The notes: generated by a model not told the origin, from the sequence alone. A stretch of DNA of 64,000 nt from Chrysogorgia sp. JL179-B06 (GCA_035772405.1 JAYKKM010000048.1:4734501-4798500); one strand, 5' to 3'. Shown: positions 30,874 through 42,051, counted from the stretch's first letter. A program made the numbers and translations.

Positions 30874-31125
30874 TTAGTCTAAATACAATTTTTCAATACT
30901 CTGTATTAAAATGTCAGGATCTTCATAGTCAATATTATATGCTTCTATAATACTCTTAATAATAAAAGTAGATGCTCTAGTATTATCTGATGTAATCCTT
31001 ACCCTTATAGAATAATTATATAATATATCCAAATGCGGAGGGTAAAATTGTAAACTAACGGGTCTATTATTTTGTATAATACTATTATGTTTAACTAAAT
31101 CAGAAAATAAACTTATAATTTTCAC
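30874..31125 (-). CDS. E2 small protein, 83 aa, unknown
   Basis: A compact frame with PPHLDILYNYSIRVRITSDN and an acidic tail. I recognise no domain and find no clear paralog in the window. AT content and orientation match the neighbouring E2 left-arm genes. Confidence 0.4.
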   Translation of the reverse strand: MKIISLFSDLVKHNSIIQNNRPVSLQFYPPHLDILYNYSIRVRITSDNTRASTFIIKSIIEAYNIDYEDPDILIQSIEKLYLD

Positions 31126-31270
31126 TTGTCTTATAAAACAATTTAAACCAATAAGAGTAATTCTTACAATTTTTATAACAACAGGTAATTGGTGGGGGTT
31201 TCGATATCAATAGCTTAACAATCTTTTCGAGATTAAATTTATAAACCCTATCGTTACTCGCGTTAATTTT

Positions 31271-32038
31271 TTATATAGGGTTATGATTTGCGCAAAAGAA
31301 AATAAAACAACTCGCAAGTTGATAAACTACTTTCTCAAATTTATCTAAATCATGTAGATAAAAAAAAGCAGACTTCAAATAAAACGGGTCTATAAAATAT
31401 AAATAAATACAGCAATATGTAAATTCACGACTAAAGCAACGATTAAGTCGATGCAATGTATTACAAAGATAAGACCCCCCATATCCTATGGCTTTAGGAA
31501 TTGTAGTTTGATTATCAGTAATAGTAATAGAAATAAAGTGGTAAATATCATTTCTAGGGTAATAACTCGTTTGAATTTCAATAAAAAAATTATCGGAATG
31601 ATTATCATTCAAATGAAAAATAGATTTCACTAATGTTTGAGCGGGTATTAATAGTAATTTCTGATAACGCCCACAGAGTTTTTCACTGTAAATATAATAT
31701 TTTCGTTGTGTATGAACAACAGGTATTATATAGTGTTGTTTATCTGTTAAGATTCGCCAATCCTTGCATTCATCTTGGTTCATATCAGTTTTCATTTTTT
31801 CAATATAGGCGTAGTTTCCATACCCCTGACTAAGTTGTCTCGATTCAATTTCCATACACTCGATAATCCCTCCATAGTAATAGTCACATAAGTCACAGAC
31901 GGCAAATAATAATCCAATGTAACGGTTACGAAAATGTTGTATATAATAAACAATTTTCAATATTGTCTTAATATTGATTTCTTGATCATTAGCTTGCTCA
32001 TAGGTTCTTTTACTGCCAATGTTTAACGACATTCTCAA
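31271..32038 (-). CDS. E2 arm multigene family protein, 255 aa
   Basis: The frame is intact. The N-terminal part, ILKIVYYIQHFRNRYIGLLF then CDYYYGG and NYAYIEKMK, corresponds to ILRVVLYFQYFNQGEIGYLF, FDYYRG and SYIVNMKK in the broken gene at 49277-50071. The C-terminal ASCFIFFCANHNPI corresponds to TSCFIFYCREHNPI there. The family is therefore represented once on each arm. The protein is rich in aromatic residues and has several Cys and His but no clear motif. No function can be assigned. Confidence 0.65.
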   Translation of the reverse strand: MRMSLNIGSKRTYEQANDQEINIKTILKIVYYIQHFRNRYIGLLFAVCDLCDYYYGGIIECMEIESRQLSQGYGNYAYIEKMKTDMNQDECKDWRILTDKQHYIIPVVHTQRKYYIYSEKLCGRYQKLLLIPAQTLVKSIFHLNDNHSDNFFIEIQTSYYPRNDIYHFISITITDNQTTIPKAIGYGGSYLCNTLHRLNRCFSREFTYCCIYLYFIDPFYLKSAFFYLHDLDKFEKVVYQLASCFIFFCANHNPI

Positions 32039-32209
32039 AAGCGATGGAACACGTTTTTTAAAAAATCGACTTGTATATATACTATTTTCTCATTCTTAAA
32101 ATATATATTTCCACACGCAGAATTTAACACGATAAAAATTTGAAAAAAGTATTATTGTAACTACAATGTATAATATATCAACTGATTTGACGTGTGTGTG
32201 TTTTAGAAC

Positions 32210-32412
32210 AACATTAGGGATTCGTTTTAATCCCACAACACAGCATTGGAGCAACTAATCCCTGTGTATTTGTTGAGAAGAAAATCGCTAATTATGGATT
32301 CGCGTCTCTAATTCCCCCAACACACATTCATTGTACAATAAGTATCACAAATCATCAGGGTGACATGAAAGCTTTAATCAACGAACTCTGATTGGGCCAA
32401 ACCAATCTACCC
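32210..32412. repeat. Inverted copy of the 25.0-kb upstream repeat
   Basis: Read on the minus strand, CCCAATCAGAGTTCGTTGATTAAAGCTTTCATGTCA and the following GGGATTAG words match CCAATCAGGGATCGTTCATTAAAGCCTTCATGTCA at 25038-25075 and sequence beyond. Both copies lie upstream of a gene facing away from them. Confidence 0.6.
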
Positions 32413-32503
32413 CCAGTAACACATAGTAACGCAGGATGCAATTATAAAAACCGTTGTAGCTTCGAAAATAATTAATATCAGTCTGAGTGTTGGAGAGAGA
32501 GAG

Positions 32504-32659
32504 ATGGCAAAAATATTTGAGAACGTGAACAGCGAAATTAAAGAAGACTTCATCCCGTTAGAGACAACTGAGAAGAATAAATCTGAAGAGACTATCGAGG
32601 AGTTGTATAGGGGTAAATATAATTGTGCATTTAACAAATGTAAAGAAGAAATATCCTAA
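32504..32659 (+). CDS. E2 small acidic protein, 51 aa
   Basis: The reading starts MAKIFENVNSEIKEDFIPL and ends CAFNKCKEEIS. AATTATAAAAACC about 60 bases upstream is a good TATA box. The upstream region is homologous to that of the spliced gene at 24892, so the two promoters share ancestry even though the proteins are not clearly alike. A GGGGTAAATA inside the frame could also act as a splice donor. Confidence 0.45.
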   Translation: MAKIFENVNSEIKEDFIPLETTEKNKSEETIEELYRGKYNCAFNKCKEEIS

Positions 32660-32698
32660 GAACGACAAAAATTATTTTTATCCCGTATCACACATATA

Positions 32699-33280
32699 AT
32701 GGATTGTGAATGTTACCAGTTTAGGGGAGAGAGACCCAGTTACCGTGAAGTAACTCTTCTTGAACTTCAAACGAAGAAGTATTTTATTTATCATTGTTAT
32801 GATGGCAAGTTAAAACCCTACAAAGAACTAACTCGAGGGGAACGTTCTACCGTCTACTATCAATATCGATGTCATGGTTTAGACTATTTATCTGAAAAAA
32901 AATCAAGAGATTATTTTAGTCAAAGTGAACTTATAAATAGATTAAGTTATTTATTTCGTAATGTTTTTCCCCCGAATGCTATTATCGGGTATAAAGGTGG
33001 TGATAAAGAATCGTCTTTAGTTAAAACACTTCAAGAAAAAACTATTTTACATTGTGTTAATCTTGAATTTTTGGGAATTGAGAAGTACGATTATTTACTT
33101 TCGTTTTATAATCTTAAACCAAGAAATTGTTGGTATCATACTAGCGAACCAACATGTTTATTGTATCATTGTAGTTTGTTTGAATGTCTTTTATTTGCTG
33201 CATGTTTGTTTCGTAAATTAGAAGAGGAGGATAATGAACGATCTGTACTCTCTATGTATGATAAGGAATTTAATTTTTAA
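32699..33280 (+). CDS. E2 protein, possibly exonuclease-like, 193 aa
   Basis: The frame is intact. The central segment IIGYKGGDKESSLVKTL followed by HCVNLEFLGIEKYD resembles a (Y/H)KGG.(E)..L...L......NLE motif that I know from invertebrate transposon- and virus-associated exonuclease-like proteins. Paired Cys/His residues (CWYHT, YHCSLFEC) follow. The catalytic acidic residues of a DEDD exonuclease cannot be placed with confidence, so this is tentative. Confidence 0.5.
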   Translation: MDCECYQFRGERPSYREVTLLELQTKKYFIYHCYDGKLKPYKELTRGERSTVYYQYRCHGLDYLSEKKSRDYFSQSELINRLSYLFRNVFPPNAIIGYKGGDKESSLVKTLQEKTILHCVNLEFLGIEKYDYLLSFYNLKPRNCWYHTSEPTCLLYHCSLFECLLFAACLFRKLEEEDNERSVLSMYDKEFNF

Positions 33281-33356
33281 AATTTATTCTCTCCTGAAAA
33301 TTTTCCCTAAATAAAAAAATACTGTCTTTTGATTTAAAAAAAATCAAAAAAAAATA

Positions 33357-33614
33357 TTGAATGTATTTTCCTTTTTATTTTTAGAAACACAAAGATTGTT
33401 TAAAAAATTATCAAAAGTACATTTAAGAAATGTTTATATTTTAAAAATAAAACGTACATTAGAACGTTATTATTTTGTTAATGATGTACATGTTGTCAAA
33501 AACACTATTTTTGTAAAAATAGGAGAGAGAAGTTTTAAAAAAAATAAGATGATCATAGAAACTCTTTGTACATTTAAATATATAAAAAATGATATCATTC
33601 TACGTATAGTATAA
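33357..33614 (+). CDS. E2 short frame, unknown
   Basis: The 85 codons are rich in Lys, Phe and Ile, and the first methionine is not at the frame start. There is no recognisable motif. It could be a decayed gene between the genes at 32699 and 33655. Confidence 0.3.
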   Translation: MNVFSFLFLETQRLFKKLSKVHLRNVYILKIKRTLERYYFVNDVHVVKNTIFVKIGERSFKKNKMIIETLCTFKYIKNDIILRIV

Positions 33615-33654
33615 ATAAAATGTTCTTAATTTTTTTCTCTTATTGGTATTAAAA

Positions 33655-34337
33655 ATGAGTCAGAAAAAAAATCATCCATCAAAGTGAACGTTTTTTGGCT
33701 TTTGAATCCACGAAAAAATGCGACAGTTGCTTTAAAATCAGCAAAAAATCTATATGAGTTTCAAGAAGTGTCTTGGATACGTGGTGTAATACCAACGAGT
33801 TTTCTTGACGGTTATAAAATTAAAACAAATATTCGAAAGGCAGGTGAATTTACTGATTTTTCATTGACATTTAGTGACCATAGAAAATTTCAAACAGATA
33901 AACAGAATTATCTTTCGGGAGAATTAGAAGCAAGAAAAAAAAATTGGTATAAACGAAAAATAATTCATAGTATTGATGTAAAACTTAAAAATAATATTCT
34001 TGAAAAATATCACGATGCATTAGGATGGAGTATTGTTCAAGTTAAAAAAGAGATATTCGAAGAGAGTGATTTAGGATCAAATATTGGACAATCTAATAAA
34101 TATTATTTTGCCCCTAATCAATTGTTTATTGATCCTGAGAAAAATTTCTTTAACGATGATAAACGTTTTGTAGATTTAGCTTATAATTTACCCGCTGACG
34201 AAGATTTTATATTGATTCAAAACATACAATTTATAGATGATCATTTTATTAATAAATATGGTATTAAAATTGGTGAAGCTGATAAACCCTATAATGAATA
34301 CGATATTTCTATTGTTTATTCCGATGGATATACGTAG
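33655..34337 (+). pseudogene. E2 protein of about 225 aa, one homopolymer frameshift
   Basis: The best start, ATG at 33655, enters a run of eight A and stops at 33685. One base over, the long frame runs to 34337. It reads VNVFWLLNPRKNATVALKSA, later GWSIVQVKKEIFEESD and FILIQNIQFIDDHFINKYG, and has no known domain. Its position directly upstream of the replication and capsid genes, on the plus strand, suggests an early or structural gene. No resemblance is found elsewhere in the window. Confidence 0.5.
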
Positions 34338-34370
34338 ATATATCCCCTATATAAAGATCGTTTTTTCAAG

Positions 34371-34976
34371 ATGGTTGTAAGTGTCATGGCTATTTTTCAG
34401 AGAGTACTAAATCAAGAGGGATATAAGATTTATCACGATTTAACACAATACAGTTACGTGGAATCCGTTTTTTTTTGGCAATTAGTAGGAAGTGCGGAAG
34501 TTGGGAAATCAAGATATCATCTACTAATATCTATAGCTGATTATGAAAAATATTTACGGTATAAATTTATACTGGAAGTAGAATGTTCAAAAAATCCCCA
34601 GATGTGGATTGTACATCATGAGGAACACGCAATTCCAGAAGAATGTTATGAATTTCTTCGTAAAATATGTGAAGAATGGAAAGACCGACTCCCACGTATC
34701 AACGACAAAGGAATTGGAGAATATTTAAAGATACTAGATTACGATAGAAAACATTGTTTTACTTATGAGTGCTTTAGGAGTATTATAGCATTATATTATG
34801 ATTTTTTTGTTTATAATAAAACTATAAAATACTCTTGTAAAAAATGTAAAGGGGTATGCAAATGTAATGTGAATTACCCTAATTTCACCAGTGTAAATTT
34901 TAATGAAATAAGAGGTTATAATGTAGAAAAATATTCAATGGACAATATCCTTTTATGTAACGAAATAATACAATGA
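34371..34976 (+). CDS. E2 protein with C-terminal Cys cluster, 201 aa
   Basis: The frame is intact. CCTATATAAAG lies about 15-20 bases upstream of the ATG as a TATA box. The body is mixed and ends with a cysteine cluster CKKCKGVCKC that could bind zinc. A second methionine five codons in could be the true start. No family is recognised. Confidence 0.55.
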   Translation: MVVSVMAIFQRVLNQEGYKIYHDLTQYSYVESVFFWQLVGSAEVGKSRYHLLISIADYEKYLRYKFILEVECSKNPQMWIVHHEEHAIPEECYEFLRKICEEWKDRLPRINDKGIGEYLKILDYDRKHCFTYECFRSIIALYYDFFVYNKTIKYSCKKCKGVCKCNVNYPNFTSVNFNEIRGYNVEKYSMDNILLCNEIIQ

Positions 34977-35007
34977 ATGTATTTTTTTTATTTGAAAATT
35001 AATACAT

Positions 35008-35631
35008 TCAAATCTTTTCAAGATTGTTTCTGGGTTTATGATATACAAATCCTCCTTTTTGAAAACGATCTTTGATTTTTTTCGTTCCTTTTTTTGCTAT
35101 ATGTTTTACTAAATTAGCTTTTTTTTTAAGCTCTTTTTTAAAATCTTTTATAAAAAGTTTGCTGTATTTATTGATTGTTTTATTTCCTCCACGTTGCCTT
35201 TTTTTCCCTTTAAAAATACCCCCACGTTGCCTTTTTTTCCCCTTAAAATCACCACCCTGTAACTCTCTTATTCTTCCTACCATTGTTATGAAGGTTGTTT
35301 TTACATCGTTACAAATACTATATACAGCATTATTGTTTTTACCATATTTACGATCCAATTTGGCTTGTGTTGTTTTTTCCCCCGTGTAATAAGAAATATT
35401 ACGATCAGGTTTAAAAGGTTTTTTCCAAGCAAATAATCCTTCACCAGCATTGGGGATATTTGATTTCTTGATATGTAAGTTATTTTGTTTTGCTAAATGA
35501 ATCCAACATTTTTTTGTTTTTGTTGTTCGTTTACGACATCTTATTTTTTTTAGGGTATTACTTCTACATTGAAGAACGTGACGTATACTTTGAGATTTAT
35601 CAGTGTTTTTTTCGAGGTAACTTAATTCTTA
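35008..35631 (-). pseudogene. E2 SET-domain-like fragment joined to a basic KKRQRGG-repeat protein
   Basis: A start at 35631 is followed by a frameshift in an A run near 35605. The long frame to about 35370 then has the opening of a SET domain: KSNIPNAGEGLFAWKKP, ISYYTGE, and later AVYSICND. The SET reading is lost near 35300. The same frame enters a basic region with two tandem copies of FKGKKRQRGG, a Lys-rich helix and QKGGF near the end (stop at 35008). SET domains transfer methyl groups to protein lysines, but the catalytic C-terminal half (NH and Tyr motifs) is not seen. The basic part resembles adenovirus-like core peptides with Gly-Gly cleavage sites. Either two genes have run together or a fusion has decayed. 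Confidence 0.55.
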
Positions 35632-35664
35632 CCATTTTTTTTAAAATATAGTTTTTATTCCTAA

Positions 35665-35955
35665 TTAATCATTATTTTTTTCATGTGTCTGAATAAATTT
35701 TACCAAACATTCTACTTTATAGATAATATCTTCGGGACAGTTATATATTTCTTTTTTTAATTCTGTTATTCTTTGTTTTAAAATCTTTGATGAAATAGGT
35801 ATTATCTTTTCTTTATCTTCTGTAAAATTTAGTAAACATTCCTTTAAAAGATACGCCGTAAATAATATTGAAGGATCATTATCTTGAATTTCATACCCGA
35901 TATAAGGTGAGTTAGACGTTTTTAAATATATTTCAATATAAACAATTTCACTCAT
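35665..35955 (-). CDS. E2 protein, 96 aa, unknown
   Basis: The protein is acidic and helical, reading MSEIVYIEIYLKTSN at the start and ending HEKNND. It has no known motif. It lies back to back with PolB (start 35997), so the 40 AT-rich bases between them must hold both promoters. Confidence 0.45.
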   Translation of the reverse strand: MSEIVYIEIYLKTSNSPYIGYEIQDNDPSILFTAYLLKECLLNFTEDKEKIIPISSKILKQRITELKKEIYNCPEDIIYKVECLVKFIQTHEKNND

Positions 35956-35996
35956 ATTTTTTTTTTCTTTCTTTTTTTTGTTTTAGTTTTTTTTAA

Positions 35997-38900
35997 ATGG
36001 GTTTAAATGGGAAAAAATTAAAATATAGTCAAAAAGATATAGATAAAATTGTAAGTTTATTTAATAAGAAAAAAGAAAGTAAGAAAAATGAAAAAATAGA
36101 CGATTATTTTTCTGTTAATCATATAGAAACTATTAGTAGAGAAAAATTTAAAGTCACTGAACAACATTTTTCATTGAATGTTTCACGGGAAAAAACGGTT
36201 AATTTTATTAGTTTTATTCAATCGTTATCGTTGGTTTTTTCTTATTTAATTAACATTGCACGGGCAAATGTAAAAAGTGATGATGATTATGTTAGATTTA
36301 TCTTTAGTAATGCTCCAAAAAGTTTTTCTCTACAGCCGTTTCACCCGTGAAAGACTTTGACGTTAAATATTTCTTAAATATTATGGAAAAATTTATGCAG
36401 AGTAATAAAGAAATAATAGCTAATGGTTGGAATAGTAAGGTAATAGTTCAAACTTTTCCCGCAGGAATAAGTACAAATAAAAAAAAAAATAGTGTACTAA
36501 GGAAAAAAAGTATTTATAATAGTTTGAATAAGGGAAATGCTACAGATAAAGGCGGTGTGAAAAGTAATGTAAAAAAATATGGTCGTAAATTTCGCACGGG
36601 TGTATTTTATATTCTTAGCCATGTATTATTTCGTACAGTGAAAGATTGTTGTTTTGCTTTAGCAATATTAGTGGGTTTATCATTTTTAAAACAAGACGGT
36701 AAATATTTTATAATAAAAAGAAAACCAAATAAACCTTGATGATTTATTTACGTATGAAGAAATTCGAAATGTATATCGGGAATGTGGGATACCCGAGGGT
36801 AATGTTGATGCTACACAGTTTAATTTTGTATATAATAATTATTTAAAAAAACAGGGTGTTGATTTGTTAGTGTATGCTGACACTCATTCCGATAATATAA
36901 TTTATGATTCACGAACTGATAGTGAAGGTAATCTTATTAAATTGACTAATGAAATTGTATGTTTATGGTTAAATAATAATCATTACGATGTAGTCTTAAG
37001 CATAAAGGAATTTTCTAAACTTAGCACCAGTTCTTTTTGTGTTAAATGTATGAGTTATTTTACACTACATGAATATGTCGATAATCACCTATGTACTACA
37101 AATAACTTAACTTGTTTACGATGTTATAAATATCCGAATAATTGTAAAGATAAAAATAATAAACTTATTTGTAGCAGTTGTGATATAATTTTTTATGATG
37201 AAAATTGTTTTACAAATCATTTAACAAATAAAATGTTTAAACCTTCTCATAGTAATTATAACCGTTTAACACCTTGCCAATATTTGTTTTATTGTAAAAC
37301 CTGTAACAAAATTTGTCCTCGAATCTTTTTCATTTTTTCTAATAAAACAGTTAAACATGATTGTAGCAAACGATTTTGTTTTCATTGTGATAAATACATG
37401 AAACAACCTCATTTTTGTTATGTGAAACCCCTTTCACATGAATATAACAAAGGTAAAGAAAGTGAACCCACTTTATTTTTTTTTGATTTTGAAACAAAAG
37501 TAAACAACACTAAATTGCTCGTACCTTTGTATTGTATCGTCCAAAAGGTATGTAAAAAATGTCAACATATTGAATTTAAAAAAAACAAAATTTTTGAAAA
37601 AAAGGATCAAGAAATTATCGATAATACTATTGAAAAAGTTAGTTGTTGTGGGAATAGACAATTTATTTTTGATAACAATGTTATTGAAACTTTATGTGAA
37701 TTTATGTTTGAACAAACAAATTCCGTTTGGATAGCTCATAACGGGGTAGATTTGATACTATTTTTATTTTAAAATATTTTTTAGAAATAAAACAGATAAT
37801 ACCGGATACTATAATGAACGGTACTAAAATAATGAGTTTAATAATTAAAGAACAAAATATTTGAATCCTCGATAGTTATTTGTTTTTTAGTATGAAATTA
37901 GCAGATATTCCAAAAGCAATGTATCTTCAAGGGGAATGCAAGGGATTTCATCCTTATGAATTTTACGATTTAACTTATGAGGGTGAAATTGTAGATCGGA
38001 AATTTTTTGATACGAAAAATATGAATACAGCAACACTTAATGAATTTGAAAAATGGTATTTAGAAAAAAAGAAAGAGAAATATATATTTTGTAAAGAGAT
38101 TTATTATTGTTGTTGTAGTGATGTAGATATTTTAAGAAAGGGATGTGTTAAATTTTCTACAATGATCGCTACCATAGGTCATATTACACCCTTTTATGCA
38201 AAGAATTGTATTACGATTGCTAGTTTAGCTTTGAAAGTGTATAGACTTAATTTTTTAAAAAAAAATTGTGTAGGAATTATTCCTGCTTCGGGGTATAGGG
38301 GGGGGTGTAAAACAGAGTTTAATTGCTATTGATTGGTTAGATGAAATTAATCGAGAATTAGGAGGAAATTTAGAATATATCTGTTCACAAAATGGTGAGA
38401 AAAAAATTCTAGGCCGTTTTGTCGATGGTTTTTATAATGAAACGATATATCAATTTCATGGTTGTTTTTATCACGGATGTCCGAAATGTTTTGACCCCTA
38501 TGCATTTAACGTTCTTACAAACGAAAAATTTAGTAATTTATATGCAAATACGCAACGTTTTTCTTGGACAATAAAAAATGCCGGTTACAAATTAATCGAG
38601 ATGTGGGAATGTGATTATTTAGAAGAAAAAAAATATACACAGAAACAATTAATTGAAAAGAAAAGAAAATTTTATCCGTTTACTCCTTTAACACCACGTG
38701 ACGCATTATATGGTGGACGAACTTCCCCCGTATGTTTATTTAAAGAAACAAAACCCAACGAACGAATAAGTTACGTAGATTTTACATCGCTATACCCTCA
38801 TGTACAAAAAAATTATGATTTTCCCCGTGGGTCATCCTACTATTTTACTGGGGGAAGATTGTAATAAAAATAAAAATCAAGGACATATTTGGTTTAGTAA

Positions 38901-40047
38901 AATGTTGTATTTTACCTCCTCGAAATATTTACTTTCCTGTTTTACCCGTTAGAATAGATGGGAAATTATTATTTCCATTATGTTATAAATGTGCTGTGAA
39001 TAAATGTAATAAATGTGAACATAATGAAAGCGATCGATACTTAACGGGTACTTGGACTAGTGTTGAGATTAATGTTGCTATAGATAAGGGATATAAAATA
39101 ATAGCTCTTTACGAAATATATCATTTTGAATGCAAAGAAAAAATTTTTTCACAATACGTAAATCAATTTTTAAAAATCAAACAAGAATCTTCAGGAATTC
39201 CTACGGATTGTTTGAATGCAGATGGAAGTAAAAATGATGATAAAATTAAACAGTATTGTAATGATTATTTAAAAAATGAAAATGTTTTTTTAGATAAAGA
39301 CAAAATAGAGAAAAATCCCGGATTAAGAACTATTGCAAAAACATTTTTAAATTCGTTATGGGGAAAATTTGCCCAAAACGAAAATAATACACAAGTGTGT
39401 TTTTTAAACGATTATGAAGAATTATTAAATATTGCCAATGATAAAAGTAAAAAATTAACATCGATGGAATTTATAAACGAAACATTATTACGTTGTACAT
39501 ATGAAAAAATTGATGATGCAACAACCCCTCTAAAAACGGGAAATGTAATCATTGCATGTTTTGTCACCGCATATGCACGTTTGAAATTATACGAGTTACT
39601 CCGTTACATTAGACGATCGCGTTTTATATTTTGATACAGATTCTGTTATTTTATATATCTGATGAAAATAATTATACTGATGTTAAAACGGGAAATTATT
39701 TAGGAGATTTAACGAATGAATTAAATGAAAATGAATGGATAACAAATTTTTGTTCAACGGGTCCAAAATGTTACGCGTATATAACTAATTTAAATCAGGA
39801 ATGTATTCATGTCAAAGGTTTTACTTTAAAAAATGAAACAATAAAAGAAAAATTGAATTTTTTATCCTTGACACAATGTGTTAAAAATCAAGATCAGATC
39901 ATCGAAATTAAATATCACAATAAAATATGTAAAGATAAACTTAATCATATTTTTATTGATGAAATAAAAAAATTTTCATTTACATTTAATAAACGTGTTG
40001 TTAAAAATAATTTTAATACGATTCCGTTTGGATTTTTAGATAACTGA
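35997..40047 (+). pseudogene. polB: E2 Polinton-type protein-primed DNA polymerase B, multiply frameshifted
   Basis: Coding sense follows the Polinton PolB order over about 1,350 codons. The N-terminal domain is at 35997-36739 (MQSNKEII and VKDCCFALAIL). A Cys/His-rich region and exo I FFFDFETK follow near 37480, and exo II (WIAHNG) near 37735. Exo III SDVDIL is near 38120, Pol A YVDFTSLYP near 38775, Pol B TFLNSLWGKFAQ near 39350 and Pol C YFDTDSV near 39630. The C-terminal CYAYI, VKGFTL and IPFGF lie up to 40047. I count at least seven breaks: near 36350, at 37742 (G run), a TGA at 37862, at 38297 (G8), 38855 (G5), about 38875 (A run) and 39610-39655. All motifs survive. The enzyme would copy the linear genome from a terminal-protein primer. 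Confidence 0.93.
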
Positions 40048-40048
40048 A

Positions 40049-40728
40049 ATGAACAATGTTTTATTACCATTTCAACACCCTTTTATGTTAACGTTATGTG
40101 GTCCTAGTCAAAGCGGGAAAACATATTGGATATTACAATTATTGAAAAATATTAACATTATGATTACACCAACAATTGTTAAAATTGTTTATTTATATTC
40201 AATTTATCAACCTCTGTACGCTGAAATGGAAAAAGTTCTTGCAGAAAAAACAGATATTAGTGTTGAATTTATCAATTGTCAAAAGGGTATTCCCCGCATT
40301 ACCGATATACAAACGAATACCCGTGAAAATACTTTAATAATATTAGATGATCTCATGTTAGTTGCAACATCATCAAAAGAAAATCTTGAAAGAATAGATA
40401 ATATTGCAACTCAAGATGTCCATCATCGTAATATTAGTGTTATTTTTACATGTCAAAATTTAACATATGGTAATGGTAAATTGCGAAATTTACGTGTCAA
40501 TAGTCCAATATTATGTTATGTTTAAAAATTTAAGGGATTATAATAATATGTATACGATATGTGATAATAAAAAAAATTAATAGAAATAGATTTAATAAAG
40601 TATTAAGTGAAATTAATGAGAAACCCTATGGTTATTTGGTATTTGATAATTGTAGAAAAGGGTATGAAAATTGTAGAATTAGAACCAATGTATTTCCACA
40701 TGAATCAACGATAATCTATGATTTGTAA
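40049..40728 (+). pseudogene. E2 FtsK/HerA-type genome-packaging ATPase
   Basis: The first 158 codons hold the Walker A loop CGPSQSGKTYW (about residues 17-27), Walker B TLIILDDLM (about 94-102) and a C-terminal segment with HHRNISVIFTCQNL, typical of the Polinton/adenovirus-like A32 ATPase. After a frame change near 40515 and another near 40575, coding sense continues to 40728 (KPYGYLVFDN near the end). The enzyme would drive DNA into capsids. It starts directly after PolB. The core is intact and only the last quarter is out of frame. Confidence 0.88.
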
Positions 40729-40852
40729 ATAAATGTAAAAATAAAAATAAAATGTTTTTAAAAAAAATAAGTTGTTGAAAATCGTTTTTTTTAAAAAAGT
40801 ATATATAGTATGGGGTGTGTATATTGTGTATGAATTTTTTTTAAAAAAAAAC

Positions 40853-41061
40853 ATGGCAAGGAGACTATATAGAAGGAGGAGGGTCTCTAGAAAAAACAAA
40901 CAAAAGGGGGTAGTGTTCTAGATTTTTTGGGACCGTTGGGATCAATAGTTGGAAATCAATTGGGAATTGGTATTCGAAAAAGAAAAAGAAAACAAAAAAG
41001 GGTTGTTCGAAAAAGAAAACAAAAAGGAGGTTTTGATTTTATGAGTACATTCCCCTGGTAA
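40853..41061 (+). pseudogene. E2 basic peptide with KGG motifs (core/minor capsid type)
   Basis: From the ATG at 40853 the frame reads MARRLYRRRRVSRKNKQKG and stops at 40921. One base over, from a run of five G at 40906-40910, a hydrophobic stretch (DFLGPLGSIVGNQLG) and a second basic segment ending QKGGFDFMS run to 41061. Basic peptides with Gly-Gly sites cut by the viral protease are typical of adenovirus-like cores. A TATATAGTATGG box lies about 50 bases upstream. Confidence 0.5.
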
Positions 41062-41179
41062 AAAACAATAAAAAAATCACTGTAAATAGTTAATTTTTTT
41101 GTTTAATTAAAAATTGGCATTATTAAAACTACAACATGACTGATTGTTATTACTCTTACAATTTTTTTACATTTTTTAT

Positions 41180-41934
41180 TATATATTCCCACGAGTACAC
41201 TACCCAAAATTGTTTCTATTTTTTTTTTAATTTAGTATCGTTTTTTATTTTAATACGTTCATTTTTAAATATTTTTGTTTATTATTATTTTCGATTTCAT
41301 TACGACATTGATTGTATAAATATAATAAACTCCAATTTCTACACACGGCAGTATTTTTGGATTGTAATTGTTTACTTTGAATATATTGAAATTTTAGTCA
41401 TTTTTTTACACTATAATCATACCAATATTCACGTTTATAAAACGAGACATCTTTTGCAAAACTATCAAAAAAATACATATGTTTTTCTTTATCCACCCAT
41501 ATAGCAACCCAATGTTGACCGTTTTGATCTGCTTCATCCGTATTCCAAATCCAACACGAGGGATAAAAAAAATTTTTAGGAAAAATATTTGCAGGAAATG
41601 TACCCAAATAATATTTATTTAAAAACTTATTTATTTTTGAAATTTTATTAATCTCGTTCGTAAATAAAAATTGGGTTAAAAAACAATGTAAATTCATTGA
41701 TTTTTCGTCGCCATTGTCTTTGTGTTGAATAGGGTGTTGTTGAAGGTGGGGTAGGAATGTGGGTTGTGAGGGACGTAGATGGTTCTTCGTTACTCGAAAG
41801 ACCCGAAGTTGTTTTTTTCCCAAATTTATATAACGTTGTCGTAATTTTATATTACGTATATAATAGGCGGGCATATGTAATTTTTTCAATTCTTTTAAAG
41901 CAACCGTCTGCTTATGTTGTGTAAGATTGAACAT
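41180..41934 (-). pseudogene. E2 adenain-like cysteine protease
   Basis: The open part 41934-41398 contains the fold landmarks of the adenovirus-type maturation protease: YYLGTFPANIFP, then PSCWIWNTDEADQNGQHWVAIWV with the catalytic His, then YFFDSFAK with the catalytic Asp. The segment that should carry the catalytic Cys (VCRNWSLLYLYNQCR) lies beyond the stop in another frame, near 41310-41360, with Arg where the usual Gly follows Cys. The enzyme would cleave Gly-Gly sites in capsid and core precursors. The N-terminal 100 residues before the protease domain are unassigned. The gene is broken as read. Confidence 0.8.
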
Positions 41935-42050
41935 GTTTTGTTTGCTGACATTATGCGTTAAATCGTATAATAAATCATGATGGTTTATTCCAACATCGTT
42001 TAATTTTACTATATCTGTACCCTTAATTTTAATTTTTTTCCTTTCAAGAA
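41935..42050 (-). other. Open stretch upstream of the protease with a PLA2-like trace
   Basis: The minus-strand frame is open into the protease frame and contains KLNDVGINHHDLLYDL. This faintly recalls the phospholipase-like G.N..D...HD..Y motif of some small DNA virus proteins. The evidence is one short motif, so this is only a pointer. Confidence 0.25.
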
Positions 42051-42051
42051 A

